Origin: Parietichytrium sp. I65-24A
Taxonomy: Eukaryota > Sar > Bigyra > Thraustochytrida > Thraustochytriidae
Assembly: GCA_012862575.1 (NCBI GenBank)
Contig: BLSF01000015.1
Location: 371,545-435,544, forward strand
DNA length: 64,000 nt
Reading direction: 5' to 3'
Shown here: positions 1 through 10,137 of the stretch, in pieces
Layout: each line of letters opens with the position of its first letter
Position numbering within the stretch: position 1 is the stretch's first letter
The notes under the pieces: model-generated
Database searches by the model: none
Told to the model about the DNA's origin: nothing
The model's input: only the letters and a program-made list of their open reading frames with translations
Position numbers and translations under genes: made by a program

Positions 1-2
1 AG

Positions 3-203
<201 letters not shown>

Positions 204-450
204 TCAGTCGGACGCCGCGATCGCAGACGAACGAGCACCTGAGTGCAATCTATCTAACCTTTGGCCAACTCCGCAACGCGTGCTGCAAAACGCCACCACG
301 CCCCACCTGCACCTGAAGGCAACTCAAGCACTCAAAGCACCTGACGCGGCCGCCGCGTGGAGGAAAGCTTTTTCCTGCGGGGACGGTTTCACACGGCGAG
401 GACCCTTTCGATACTTTCGAGCGCCCACTGCTCCTCTCCTCCACCAAGTA

Positions 451-490
451 CACCAAGCATCACCAAGCATCACCAAGCATCACCAAGCAC
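451..490. repeat. 10-bp tandem repeat (CACCAAGCAT)x4
   Basis: Four direct copies of CACCAAGCAT, the last ending in C instead of T, with a partial copy just before. No coding role is apparent. Confidence 0.9.
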
Positions 491-615
491 ATCGAGTACC
501 AAGTTCCAGCCTCTACTCTCTCGACTAAGCCCGCTTCTCCTCACCCTGCTTACGACGCTGGCGTAGGCAGCAGGAGCCCGAGAACCTGAGAACCCAATGC
601 GCCACCACGCTCTCT

Positions 616-659
616 CTATCTCCATCTCGATCTCCATCTCGATCTCGATCTCCATCTCG
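616..659. repeat. TCTCCA/TCTCGA hexamer repeat
   Basis: Alternating TCTCCA and TCTCGA units form a short tandem tract. Its complement gives GAGATG/GAGATC units like those at the otubain start codon. Confidence 0.8.
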
Positions 660-714
660 CTGTGCATGCGAGCAAAGTAGAAAGCGAGAGCAAACGCTTG
701 CTCTCCATCGCGCA

Positions 715-740
715 GAGAGAGAGAGAGAGAGAGAGAGAGA
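715..740. repeat. (GA)n microsatellite
   Basis: About 13 uninterrupted GA dinucleotides. Confidence 0.95.
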
Positions 741-923
741 ACAGCAAGAGGATGGGGGAAAGTGAGCGTTAGTGTCTGGAGAGACGAGTGCTGCGGACGC
801 TTTTGCGTCACCACAGAGTTCATGCACAGTGTTCGCAGTGCTCGCGGCGACGTGGCGCGAGTGTGAAACAGAGAGCTGTGGGCAGGGAACGGCAAGATCA
901 ACTCTTTCACATGCTTCACATCT

Positions 924-935
924 TTCACAGTCAAT
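924..935 (-). promoter_or_regulatory. ATTGACTGTGAA motif, copy 1
   Basis: Exact 12-mer, read on the minus strand. It lies about 450 bases upstream of the TMX3-like start. It is one of seven exact intergenic copies; function unknown. Confidence 0.5.
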
Positions 936-1136
936 GAAACATCCAACATGAAACATGAAACATGAAACAGTACGTCGGTAGAAGTTACCGCACTTACGAT
1001 AGCGTTTGCGCTGGAACGTTTGAGTGAAGTTACTGTTAGTTCAAGTTGGTTTGGCTGACTTGGTGGAGATTGCATTGACAGCATTGAGAGCGTTGACAGG
1101 ATGATGGATGATGATCATCCTGATGATCTGATTGAG

Positions 1137-1148
1137 ATTGACTGTGAA
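1137..1148 (+). promoter_or_regulatory. ATTGACTGTGAA motif, copy 2
   Basis: Exact 12-mer on the plus strand, 222 bases before the TMX3-like start codon and in the same orientation as the gene. A promoter or transcription-start element is one possible reading. Confidence 0.5.
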
Positions 1149-1272
1149 AAACAGTTACAAGTACTCAGTATCCATGGAGAGAGCAAGAGCAAGAGCCTGA
1201 GGGAGAGGGAGAGTTGGGAGAGTGGAGGAATAGACGAAGAGAAGGCGCGGGAAAGGGAAAGGTGCGCAGGCG

Positions 1273-1300
1273 AGTGAAGAGTGAAGAGTGAAGAGTGAAG
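1273..1300. repeat. (AGTGAAG)x4 tandem repeat
   Basis: Four copies of a heptamer about 70 bases upstream of the TMX3-like start, probably in its 5' leader. Confidence 0.85.
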
Positions 1301-1370
1301 AGCGCGACGCGTAAAGAAGAAGCTGTTGGGTGATCGTGGGTGTGAGCGTCGTGTGCGTGAACGAGCAGGG

Positions 1371-2830
1371 ATGGCCAAGTCGTGGCGGGCAGTGGCGCTG
1401 TCGGTGCTGGTGGTGGTAGCAGCACTGCTGGGAGAAGGCGCAGAGGGGAACAAGGTGGTGGACCTCACAGCAGAGAACTTTTACAAGAAGACTCAAAAGG
1501 GCAAATGGCTCGTCAAGTTTTACGCGCCATGGTGCGGGCACTGCAAGAGGCTGGCTCCGGTGCTGAATGAAGTCGCCAAGGAGCATTGGAAGGACAAGAT
1601 CAATATCGGCAAAGTGGACTGCACGATTCACAAGACTCTGGCGTCGAGTTACGAGGTCAACGGGTACCCCACCTTGCTGTTCTTCGACGAAGGGGAGCTC
1701 GTCGGCCCATTCGTGACAGGACGTGATGTCAAGTCTATCTCGAAGCTCGGCTTCAGGCTGGCGTCTCCCTCGGTTCGGAGCTTCTCAAGCGCTAAAGAGC
1801 TACAAAAGTGGCTGACAAGCAACTCTCCAGAACGGGCGCTGGAGACGGAGCCGGTCGCATTTGTCGTGGTTCTACCGGAAAGCGGAACGACCATTCCAGA
1901 GTCAATTCACCAAGTCGCCAGAGAATACAAAAACACCTTCCTTTTTGTGTCCGCAGATTCTCCGGAAACCCAGGAGCTCGTCTGCAAGGGCCTGGAGGGC
2001 TGTCCCCCACCTCAAGGTAGCAAGCCACTTGTAATTCGAATGGAGGTTGAAGCGGACCCGATGGTTTTCACTGGCGACTCGGAAAATGCCGATGAGCTTT
2101 CTGATTGGGTGCATTCAGCTGGGGCACCGGTAAGTGATCGAGATACCCCTTTGTCTCTGCATTTTGACTTTTCTTCTGGAAGCTAACGTGCTGATATGCT
2201 TATCGTAAATAGTCATTCTGCGAGTTAGGTGAAAAGAACTTTGCTTTTCTCGTAAAGCAGCCAAACAGGACGCTCGCAACAGTTGTGTTCGACCCGAAGA
2301 ACCACAAGGAGCGCGTGGAGCTGGAAGATGCAATGCGCAAACTGGCAATGTCAAAGACGTCTAGTCTCGACGACGCGGTTCGCTCAAAGTTCGTCTTTAC
2401 GGCGATGGATGGCCACATGTTTCAGCACTTTTTGTCCAGACACGGTATTTCGCCCGAGCAACTGCCGCAAATCTTCCTGATCGACGATGTGAATGACATG
2501 TTTTACGCAAGTAGCATTACCAAGGACTCTATCGCCGAATACTTGCGTGGAGTCGCTGATGGGTCCATCGCCGGGAGTGCAAGATCAGGTGTCATCTTCC
2601 AGATTAAGCAGATGTGGTTGTCGTTTTTAGAGGGCATGCCGTTCTCCGGGTTCATGGCAGGGCTTGTTATCGTCTGCTTTGGTGGGTTCGCCTACCTCGT
2701 CGTCTACGACAATCCTGATGACTCTGTTTCGTTCGATGGCGGGAACGAAGAAACAGATCCAGCGACAACGGAGAAGAGTCCTGCTGAGAAGGAACCTGCC
2801 AAGGACGAGGCAAGCAAGAAGGATGACTAA
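1371..2830 (+). CDS. TMX3-like transmembrane protein disulfide isomerase (one intron)
   Basis: Spliced gene: exon 1 is 1371-2129, the intron 2130-2212, exon 2 2213-2830, giving 458 residues. The protein starts with a signal peptide (residues 1-26, hydrophobic core SVLVVVAALL). A thioredoxin domain follows with the redox-active CGHC at residues 55-58 inside YAPWCGHCKR. Non-catalytic thioredoxin-fold regions follow, then one membrane segment near the C-terminus (GFMAGLVIVCFGGFAYLVV) and a short charged tail ending in KKDD. That ending fits the KKxx dilysine ER-retrieval signal. Length, single CGHC domain, membrane anchor and dilysine tail match the TMX3 family of ER oxidoreductases, which form or isomerise disulfides in the ER lumen. 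I chose the ATG at 1371 because it begins the signal peptide; upstream in-frame codons are non-ATG. It converges on the next gene. Family assignment is good, substrates unknown. Confidence 0.88.
2130..2212 (+). other. Spliceosomal intron of the TMX3-like gene
   Basis: An 83-base intron begins GTAAGT and ends AATAG. A CTAAC branch-point-like sequence sits at 2183-2187, about 25 bases before the acceptor. It falls between codons (phase 0). Removing it joins ...SAGAP to SFCELGEKNF... and continues the reading frame. Without splicing the frame stops at 2186. It is the only intron I could support in a called gene. Confidence 0.85.
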
Positions 2831-3331
2831 CACAGTAAAATGCTGTCAATAGAAATATGCGTTCTGATGCAGATGGAAGGAAGGGCTTTGGAGTAATAAC
2901 CACTGGATCGAATTCCATTTTTTACTTTTTACTTTTCTAAAATATATTTGGCACATAAAACAACAAGTCTTTTGTGAGTCACTCTGCATGAAGCAAGCCA
3001 ACGAGGAAACACTTTAGCGAGAAAGCACCTCTCTACTTTTTTAATATTTCGCCGAGCAGCAATTTCCTTTAGGATCGCTCCTCGGCTGCTTTTTCCCTCT
3101 CGAAACACCAGCTATTCGGGAAATTGCATCGCGCGAAAGTATTGTTTGGCAAGAGCTCGCCAGCGTAAGTGCAAAGCCACACGCCAGAGAGCAGAGTACA
3201 AAGCTGTGACGACATTGCCCGTGTCAACGCCAACTGAAGATGCGATGCGCTCTGATGCGCCGGTGAGTATAGGTGTACATTGGGGAAGTAAGAAGAAAAA
3301 CAGGCACATATGCATAAAGGTCTCTCGCAGT
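2831..3331. other. Intergenic region between convergent genes
   Basis: A 501-base spacer between two convergent stop codons. It should hold both 3' UTRs. An AT-rich AAATATATTTGG (2940-2951) occurs 110 bases after the TMX3-like stop; the same 12-mer follows the lipase gene. Nothing else is recognised. Confidence 0.6.
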
Positions 3332-3673
3332 CTACAGACTCTCCAGGAGGCTTGGAGGCAGTTTCCGTAACCGAATGATGAACTGATCCACGAACGTCTC
3401 CTTCGCCTCCTTCTCCTTGATGTGCCCGAGCATCTTGGTCAACTGCTTTTGTATTTTATCATCGCTGAGGCGCGCGAACTTGTTCAGCTCCACCACCGGC
3501 CGCGCATTATCATCCGGGATTAGGTCCTCCAGACTATCCTGCACCCAGCCCTCAAAGTCCGACAACTTGCGCAGCTCCGCCATGTTGTACCTCATCGTCA
3601 GGTGCTTTTTCATCGAATCGTGCCCTTCCACCTCGTCCTCATTCAGCTTCACGTGCTCCTCTTTGTATGACAT
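3332..3673 (-). CDS. CPI-17/PPP1R14-like protein phosphatase 1 inhibitor
   Basis: A 113-residue soluble protein resembling the PPP1R14 family (CPI-17, PHI-1), which block the PP1 catalytic subunit when phosphorylated on one threonine. Thr26, in KKHLTMRYNMAEL, aligns with CPI-17 Thr38 in ARVTVKYDRREL. The Tyr three residues later, the EL pair and the Trp in FEGWVQDSLEDL match the family core, and the helical C-terminal half (residues about 60-108) also aligns. Length is close to the animal proteins minus their extra N- and C-terminal tails. The ATG at 3673 is chosen because upstream sequence is a CAAG/GA microsatellite, which translates into low-complexity residues typical of a 5' leader. A PKC/ROCK-type kinase would be the expected activator, by inference. 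The call rests on motif alignment by eye. Confidence 0.72.
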   Translation of the reverse strand: MSYKEEHVKLNEDEVEGHDSMKKHLTMRYNMAELRKLSDFEGWVQDSLEDLIPDDNARPVVELNKFARLSDDKIQKQLTKMLGHIKEKEAKETFVDQFIIRLRKLPPSLLESL

Positions 3674-3675
3674 CC

Positions 3676-3719
3676 TGCTTGCTTGCTTGCTTGCTCTCTC
3701 TCTCTCTCTCTTTCTTTCT
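3676..3719. repeat. (CTTG)n-(CT)n microsatellite before the inhibitor start codon
   Basis: On the gene's sense strand it reads GA repeats then CAAG repeats and ends three bases before the ATG, so it lies in the 5' leader. A similar CAAG tract occurs near 63,290. Confidence 0.85.
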
Positions 3720-3904
3720 AACAAACAAACAAAGAGATAAAGAAACAAAGAAACGAACGCTCCTCTTCTTCTCCTGCTTCCCCTCCTTCGCAGCCAGTCC
3801 GTCCCTCGCCACGTTCGTCGCACGCAAGAGAGCCCGCCTGAGTGTTGCCCGCAAATTTGAGGTGTCTACTCACTACCGTGCCTCAGAGTCCTCGTCCTCC
3901 TTTT

Positions 3905-3930
3905 TCTTTCTTTCTTTCTTTCTTTCTTTC
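3905..3930. repeat. (CTTT)n microsatellite
   Basis: Six to seven tandem CTTT units followed by further pyrimidine-rich sequence to about 3,965. Confidence 0.9.
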
Positions 3931-5043
3931 CCTCTCTTTTTCTTTCCTTCCTTTCCCCTCTCTCCACCGCTACACTAAACGCTAATATGGTATAGAAATG
4001 CCCCCGCCGATAGTAGGACGCTGTAGGAGTTGGAGGAGTGGACTAGGTACGGGTAGGATGTCCAGGAGTCCTACCTTTTGATTATGCAGTTGGGGTAGTA
4101 GGCACAGATTCACCAACCTAGCTCTAGCTATGAAGGGTAAGGCTGGTACCGTAGGATGGCCACCGTTAGAGAAGGCTGTAAGGCTGAGTAGAGTGCATGC
4201 AGGTGAGCAATTACGGAATACTCTAAAAAGAGGTCTAGCACATTTTAATGAGCTGTAAGTGTATACACCATTTTCCACCTCAGTCACAAATCTTTTCAAG
4301 ACGGTAGTATGTAATTATAGAATAACATAGTACTCCGTGGCGTAGCGTGGTGGTGAAGCCATCGTGCATTAACAGTGCTGCTAATCGAGCAATAGAGCGC
4401 CGTACTGCTCTTCTTTGCTATGATTTTGCTCTAGAGAGTTCTAGAGATGATTGATTACGCACAGTCCGAGCCAAAAGAACTGGGTTCTGGCTTCTGTCGA
4501 ATCCGCCGCTTTGCTGTGACTTGGTCTTTGTACTTGAGTACTGCATCACAACTTGAGAACCTTTTTCTTGAAAAGCAAACTATTAATTTATTTATTTTCT
4601 TGCACGAGTCAATTCGGAACAACACACCAACTCCTTCCTATCCAGCTCTCTCGTTGCCGTAACTAAAACTACTACTCCATGTATTAGAAGTGCTATCATA
4701 CACAATAGTATATCTATTTGTAGTAGAGCTAGATTATCCACATCTCAGCAGCCGCTACTTGGAGGTTAGAGCGGAATTCCGCAAGTAGCCATACCGGAAA
4801 CTATAACAGATAGTCACGCGATACTCTAGTCGTTCACACTTGTACGTGTACACGTTCTGATAGTAGTGAGTAGTGAGAAGTGAGTAACTTGACATAACTT
4901 GACATGCCATTGTGAGTACTAGTACCACTCACAGTCAGTAACCTTGAACATGGCTTAAAAATGCTTAGAATGATTCTGTTTGTTGTTCAACAACAATGAA
5001 CCTGTTTCAAATCATCTCAAATCAAATGAACATTGATTGATTG

Positions 5044-5055
5044 ATTGACTGTGAA
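5044..5055 (+). promoter_or_regulatory. ATTGACTGTGAA motif, copy 3
   Basis: Exact 12-mer followed by T (13-mer form), preceded by ATTG repeats and located 172 bases before the lipase-like start codon in the same orientation. A near copy, ATGACTGTGAG, lies at about 5,086. Confidence 0.5.
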
Positions 5056-5227
5056 TGATGAAGAGAAGTGTGTGCACACGACTAATGACTGTGAGTCCCG
5101 GTGCACCAACCAAGAGGAGGAGCAGAGCAGAGGAGGAAGAGGAACAGGAAGAGGAACAGGAACAGGTTCACGTGAACGGCGTCGGATCTGTGCAGGTAGG
5201 CTGCGTTTGCAAGGCTTGTTTGACAGG

Positions 5228-6319
5228 ATGGAGGGCACAGTGTCGAACGGGGCTGGCGCAGTCTCTAGCGCGGCGGGTGGGAAAGGTTGCAACGGGCTGA
5301 AAATGCCAGAGTATGTGGCCGCGTGCAAGGCGAACCTTGGCGTGATGGTCAACAAGGAGAGACTCAAGCTGCAAAAGTATACCTGGCCGGCCTCACTGCA
5401 AGGGAAGGAGACTAAAGGCTGGGTGGTGCTGGTGCACGGAATCTCGTGCCACGTGTTGTACGAGTACCTGTCCCACCTGACGTATCCCGCCGGGTCTAAC
5501 GAAGGAACTACAACAGGGTATGAAGGGGCGGTGTTCCATGCGCCAACATATGAAGGCAGTTGGATTGAAGAGATGAACAAGATGGGGCTGTCGGTTGTTG
5601 GGGTGGACCAACAATCCTACGGTCTCAGCGAGGGTGTAGGGGGAACCAAACACTTCTTCTTGAAGTTCGACAACCTCGTTGATGATCAGATCCAGCTCTG
5701 TGAGCAAGTGAAAGAGGAAAATCCCGGCTTACCGGTGTTCATGATGGGCATTTCTCTGGGTGGCTGTGTGACCACGCGAGTCGCTGAGCGTTTGTCTCTC
5801 ACCGGTTACATCATGCTTGCTCCAATGCTTTCCCTGGAGCAGACCAAGAAAAAGGCGAGCAACAGAGTCCTGCTGCCATTTGCTGGTTGCGTCTCCAGAG
5901 CGTTTCCTAGACTGCGCATTGCGCAAAAAGAAAAGCACAACTGGCCCGAGCAGCACGCTGACTACGAGAAGGACCCGCTCACCGAAACAGGCATGATCCG
6001 TGCCAGGGTGGCCGGTGAATGTCTGAATGCCGTCGAGCACGCTCGGCAAGACATCAAGAATATCACCTCGCCATTCCTCGTGGTTCACGCAACCAGAGAC
6101 AAACTCTGTGATCCCGAAGGCTCGAAGTTTTTGGTGGAGAGCGCCAGCTCGCAGGATAAAACGCTGGAATTGTTGGAGGGCGAATACCTTTTCCACATGC
6201 TCAATCATGAGCCAGGAAACTCATCTATCCGTGAAACCTGCCTGAAATGGTTTGGAAAGTTCTTGGATGCCCCTGTCGACGCCGAAAAGGTCGCACTTTC
6301 TCTGACTAGTAGCGATTAG
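5228..6319 (+). CDS. Monoacylglycerol-lipase-like alpha/beta hydrolase
   Basis: A 363-residue serine hydrolase of the alpha/beta fold. The oxyanion-loop strand VVLVHGI is followed by the nucleophile elbow GISLGG with Ser176. Asp291 lies in HATRDKLCDP, as in the acid position of monoglyceride lipases. His323 lies in EYLFHMLNHEP, matching the GxYHxLxxE-type His segment of that family. Plant caffeoylshikimate/lysophospholipase-type MAGLs have the same layout and length. It probably hydrolyses monoacylglycerols or lysolipids; substrate is inferred only from family. No clear signal peptide is seen. The ATG at 5228 is the first in-frame ATG; upstream codons are low-complexity RGTG repeats. It converges on the gene at 6647. 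Confidence 0.85.
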   Translation: MEGTVSNGAGAVSSAAGGKGCNGLKMPEYVAACKANLGVMVNKERLKLQKYTWPASLQGKETKGWVVLVHGISCHVLYEYLSHLTYPAGSNEGTTTGYEGAVFHAPTYEGSWIEEMNKMGLSVVGVDQQSYGLSEGVGGTKHFFLKFDNLVDDQIQLCEQVKEENPGLPVFMMGISLGGCVTTRVAERLSLTGYIMLAPMLSLEQTKKKASNRVLLPFAGCVSRAFPRLRIAQKEKHNWPEQHADYEKDPLTETGMIRARVAGECLNAVEHARQDIKNITSPFLVVHATRDKLCDPEGSKFLVESASSQDKTLELLEGEYLFHMLNHEPGNSSIRETCLKWFGKFLDAPVDAEKVALSLTSSD

Positions 6320-6646
6320 ATTCATTCCCGCGATGGATACCTTTTCCTCGCTCGTAGCTTTTGCTGGCTTGCTTCCTGGCAGCAACTGGCGACATTGTCC
6401 TGCCCCAATGCATGTTGGCCTGCAATCGACTGTTCCTCTAGAAGGCACTGTCTCATTTAATCAATGTTCATTGAGTAGTACAATTGGCTGTATTTTTATA
6501 AATATATTTGGGAAAAAAAATGAACCCGGGCAGAGGGAACAAGCAATTGACTGCAAATCTATGAAACACACAAAAGTGAAGTGCGACTTTGCAACACACG
6601 CACACAAACTCTGTCACACAACGTTTCCGCTTCCATACTCGACGGT
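6320..6646. other. Intergenic region between convergent genes
   Basis: A 327-base spacer with the 3' ends of both flanking genes. AAATATATTTGG at 6500-6511 repeats the 12-mer found downstream of the TMX3-like gene. Confidence 0.6.
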
Positions 6647-7186
6647 TCACTGGGCTGACACATTCATAGCCAAGTTAATCTCGATGTCAACCGCACGAAG
6701 TAAAGCAGCTGTTTCGAAGGTCACCAGGTGTTCAAAGGCTGCTACCCTTTCAGCCTGGGCTGGCGTCATTAGTCCGTCTTCCTGTGCCTGGATGGCTTCG
6801 TCTCGATCAAGCACCTCTGGAGTAATCTCTTCTCCATCGCCCCGAATCTTCGCATCCAACACCAAGTCCTCAAACGTTAGAGTATTTCCCTCGAACGCGC
6901 ACTCTCCCACTGCATCGAACCTATAAGACAAGAGCTTCCCGTTCGCATCGTGAATTCTGTACGCACCCCACACGCGACCGTCCAGAGGCCACACTCCCCA
7001 GCTGTAAGAACCTTTTGCCAAGCCGTAAGGGTTGCCTTCGGGGGCAAGATATCTGCCTACCACCACGTTCGGTGTGCTTCGCCACAGTTCAAGATCGAAT
7101 GCTTCCCTTGCGCCATTGAGCTTGACCTTGACCTCTCGCATTCCCCTCCCCAGCCCGCTCGCGAGCTTTCCTCGAAGAGCCGCCAT
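6647..7186 (-). CDS. Conserved-looking protein of unknown function (179 aa)
   Basis: A 179-residue soluble protein I do not recognise. It starts with a basic, Gly/Arg/Leu-rich segment (MAALRGKLASGLGRGMREVKVKL) that could be an organelle-targeting peptide, though this is weak. The core is rich in aromatic and beta-type segments, such as GSYSWGVWPLDGRVWGAYRI and LLSYRFDAVGECAFEGNTL, suggesting a small beta-barrel or lipocalin-like fold. The C-terminal third is helical and acidic. The ATG at 7186 is chosen as the first true ATG in frame. The even amino-acid composition and lack of low complexity argue for a real gene. Confidence 0.65.
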   Translation of the reverse strand: MAALRGKLASGLGRGMREVKVKLNGAREAFDLELWRSTPNVVVGRYLAPEGNPYGLAKGSYSWGVWPLDGRVWGAYRIHDANGKLLSYRFDAVGECAFEGNTLTFEDLVLDAKIRGDGEEITPEVLDRDEAIQAQEDGLMTPAQAERVAAFEHLVTFETAALLRAVDIEINLAMNVSAQ

Positions 7187-10137
7187 CTTTCCGCGGCGGC
7201 TTTCTCCCACCTTCCTACCACCAGGCACTCCCGTCTACCTTTCCTCGAGACTCTGGGGACGCTTGAATTGTGAATCGCAAATTAATTTTTATGCCGCGAG
7301 TGCCTAATTCGCCGGTTGTCCCACAGCTGTCCGAGTCCCCGTTTTACTTGCGCCTCCTTTTCATTACAATGTAAATGTACATTGTAAATGTACATTTCAG
7401 TGTCACAAAACGCATGTAGCTTGAGTTCTAGCGTTACTGATAGCCATAGCTAGTGCCCCGGGCCACATGTGCGATCTTTTGCCATTCTTACTCTTTTGGT
7501 CTATCTCCGTGACTACGCTTCCCAGGTTCTCGATTCTCTCCCACGATTAGCAGTCATATGGCGGTAATAGTAGCCCAGAAAGGCACACTCGAGGTCCTAT
7601 CAGTGGTTAGACTACCAGTAGAAGGATCTGCGAGGAGCTCCTTCTTAATCGTTTGAGCTAGCTGAGCTAAGCAAGCAAAGCGCCATCCCTGCTTACTTGA
7701 ATCACTAACGTCTCTACTATCCCACCACAGTCTCTACAATAACATAACTGTCGATTATTACCGTACTCTTCTACTTAATTTATTGGCTATCACGATAATG
7801 CGCATGTGATGCTCCGGTGGATGATTATTATTTGTACTAGTTGAGCGATAGTGAGGAAGAAGTTGGTCTCACATGTCAGTCAGATCTCGTGAAGGAAGGA
7901 AAAGAGCTGTGACATTGAAGAGTGGCGTTTCCAATCTGAAGGTTCTGAAGGGGAGAGTACTGTGAGCACTGGCACTTCACAAGTTGTAGTTTTTTTTTGC
8001 AAGAGGTAGAACTTTAATTGAAAGAGAGGACCTGAAAAAGAAAGAAGATAGTGAGCACGCAATGCAAACGATTCGATGAGTCGGAGGGACACACCGTGCG
8101 GTACAACTAGAGCGGAAGTCGAAGGAGTCGAAGAGCCCTACTCTATTGCTATAGCAGAGTAAAGCTACGAGAGACGCTCCAAAGCTTCGTCACGTCATCC
8201 ATCATCGTCTATCGTCCATCGTCCATCGTCATCGGGCGGACGGAAGAACAAAAACTTGAACTTGAACATTCTCGGAGCTCGCTGCTTGGCTGGCTCTGCG
8301 TTTCTGGCTTGTAAAACCTGTGACAAATGGTGCGGAAGGAAATTGTCAACCCGGGCCACCCGCTTATAACACCCATAACTTGGAGCACGTCATCAGTGGC
8401 GCTTAGGAGCACGCTGTTCCCGATGCGTCCAAAGCCTCTGCGGTGACACAGCCGGAACAGCTCCCCTACGAGTTGAGTTGATGGAGTGTAAACCATTAAA
8501 ATTATATCATGCGCGAAGCTTCAAAAGTCGCTCGACATTGCTCGACGCTCGGTTCGCTGTGGACACATCAAATCTGCCAAGTTTCACAGCTCACAGTCAA
8601 TCCTTCGCCTCCATCGCTGCCATCCCGCTGTCATCGTCGTCGTCATCGGACTGCTTTGAATACTTTTGGACTGCTTGGACTGCATTTTTCAATCAATTTC
8701 AATTGATTCCAATCAAGATGATTGACGGTGAACAAAACACTACTCGCGAGACAACAGCAGTTCAGCTTTCAAAATGAAATAATTTTCGAAGCTTGCAAAG
8801 CTTGCCCCAAATTGCTTTCAAGCACTGATTCACTCGAGGCTACCGCGAACTATAGCACCTGGTACAGTACGTAGGACCGGTTCGTGAGAGACAGACGCAG
8901 ACGCAGACACAGAGGGAGAGAGAGAGTGAGAGAGAAAAGCATCATGACCGGGTCGCAGAACTCGTACCGATAATAGGGGTACGCAGTAATCAGCGCGGTA
9001 GGGAGGGATGTGGGGGCGAGGAATGCTATTGTGAGTAATTAGTTATTAGGAATTTAAAAGATGCTCGAAAAGAATGCAATGATTGGAGGCATGAGGCAAT
9101 GAGGCAGGCTGGCCGGCAGGTGTCAAAACTAGCGCCTCTAGCTTTACCCCTACCGAAGGCTCTAGCCGCCACATTCCTCTTCATGGAGTTCGTCTCCCCT
9201 CCGCCACTCCCAATAGCGCTAGCTAGTTCTTGGAGTAGCCTTTCGCGTGTTCCTGTCTGTGTCTTCCTGTTGGGAAAATTTCCTTCTTGCTTTGGTACAA
9301 ACCTGCTACTCGGAATCATTTGTGGTTACGCTATTCCATAGCACGTAGTACGCAGGGTGGGAGAAGGAGGAGGGAGACAAACAGAGCAGAAGGATAGTGT
9401 AGACCCTACCATTTACGCCAGCACCGTGGCAGAGTGAGAGAGTCATTGTGAAGGAAAGAAAATCATGCTCAAAAAAAGACTCGAAAAAAATAAATCTCGA
9501 AAAGATGAAAAAGAAAAAAAATCAAGTCAGAGGGAAAGATGTTCCTTTTTTCTTTCTGACTGTGAAAGAAATTATACTAATTAAAAGCCAAAAGAAGCAA
9601 AAGGAAAAGAAATGAAAAGAGACGAAAAATGGTGTAATCATTTGTGAAATTATATTTTTAGGAGGGGAGGGGAAGAGGAAGAGAAAGAGAAGGGGAGACT
9701 TCTTTCACACTGTCAATCAATCAATCACCAGCGAAGAGTGTACTGAGGAAGGAGCACAAGCGCTGTCTCTCTATCTCTCTATCTCTCTGTACGCGGGGAC
9801 ACCATAGCTGCGGGGGACGGGTACAAGTTTTCTATTGAACGTGCTGTAGCACGGTGGCTCGCGCGAGACAAAGACAGAGAGAGAGAGATACACATATTGA
9901 GTCAAGGCAAAAGCAAGAAGAGTACAAAGGTCGAGACAAGAGTCACGAGAAAAGAAAGAAGTGTCCTCGCCTCGAGGACACGCTAGGATTTTTGAGACGT
10001 TGAAATATATTTCCCTCTCTGGCCGGTACAAGGATACTGTCTTCGCGTACACGGACGCACTCGTGCGTGGTGTGACTCGGAGGTGTTGGAGGTCCTTGCG
10101 GTGTTGGCCTATCTTGGAGACCAGCCTAGCTTCCGTG
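7187..10137. other. Gene-free stretch, about 2.95 kb
   Basis: No frame here shows family features. The sequence is mixed: AT-rich purine tracts (about 9,460-9,640), AG-rich runs (8,910-8,935; 9,660-9,695), short ATGTACATTTACAATGTACATT-like inverted sequence near 7,365-7,400, and near copies of the ATTGACTGTGAAW motif at about 8,590 and 9,557. The end should hold the promoter of the gene at 10138. Confidence 0.55.

Larger units (their letters stand above)
3674..5227. other. Gene-free stretch between divergent genes
   Basis: About 1.55 kb separating the inhibitor and lipase genes, which are transcribed away from each other, so it should contain both promoters. Present are CTTT repeats (3905-3930), ATTG repeats (about 5032-5048) and the ATTGACTGTGAAW motif (5044-5055). 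The middle (about 3,990-4,950) has no conserved frame or repeat I can name. Confidence 0.6.
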
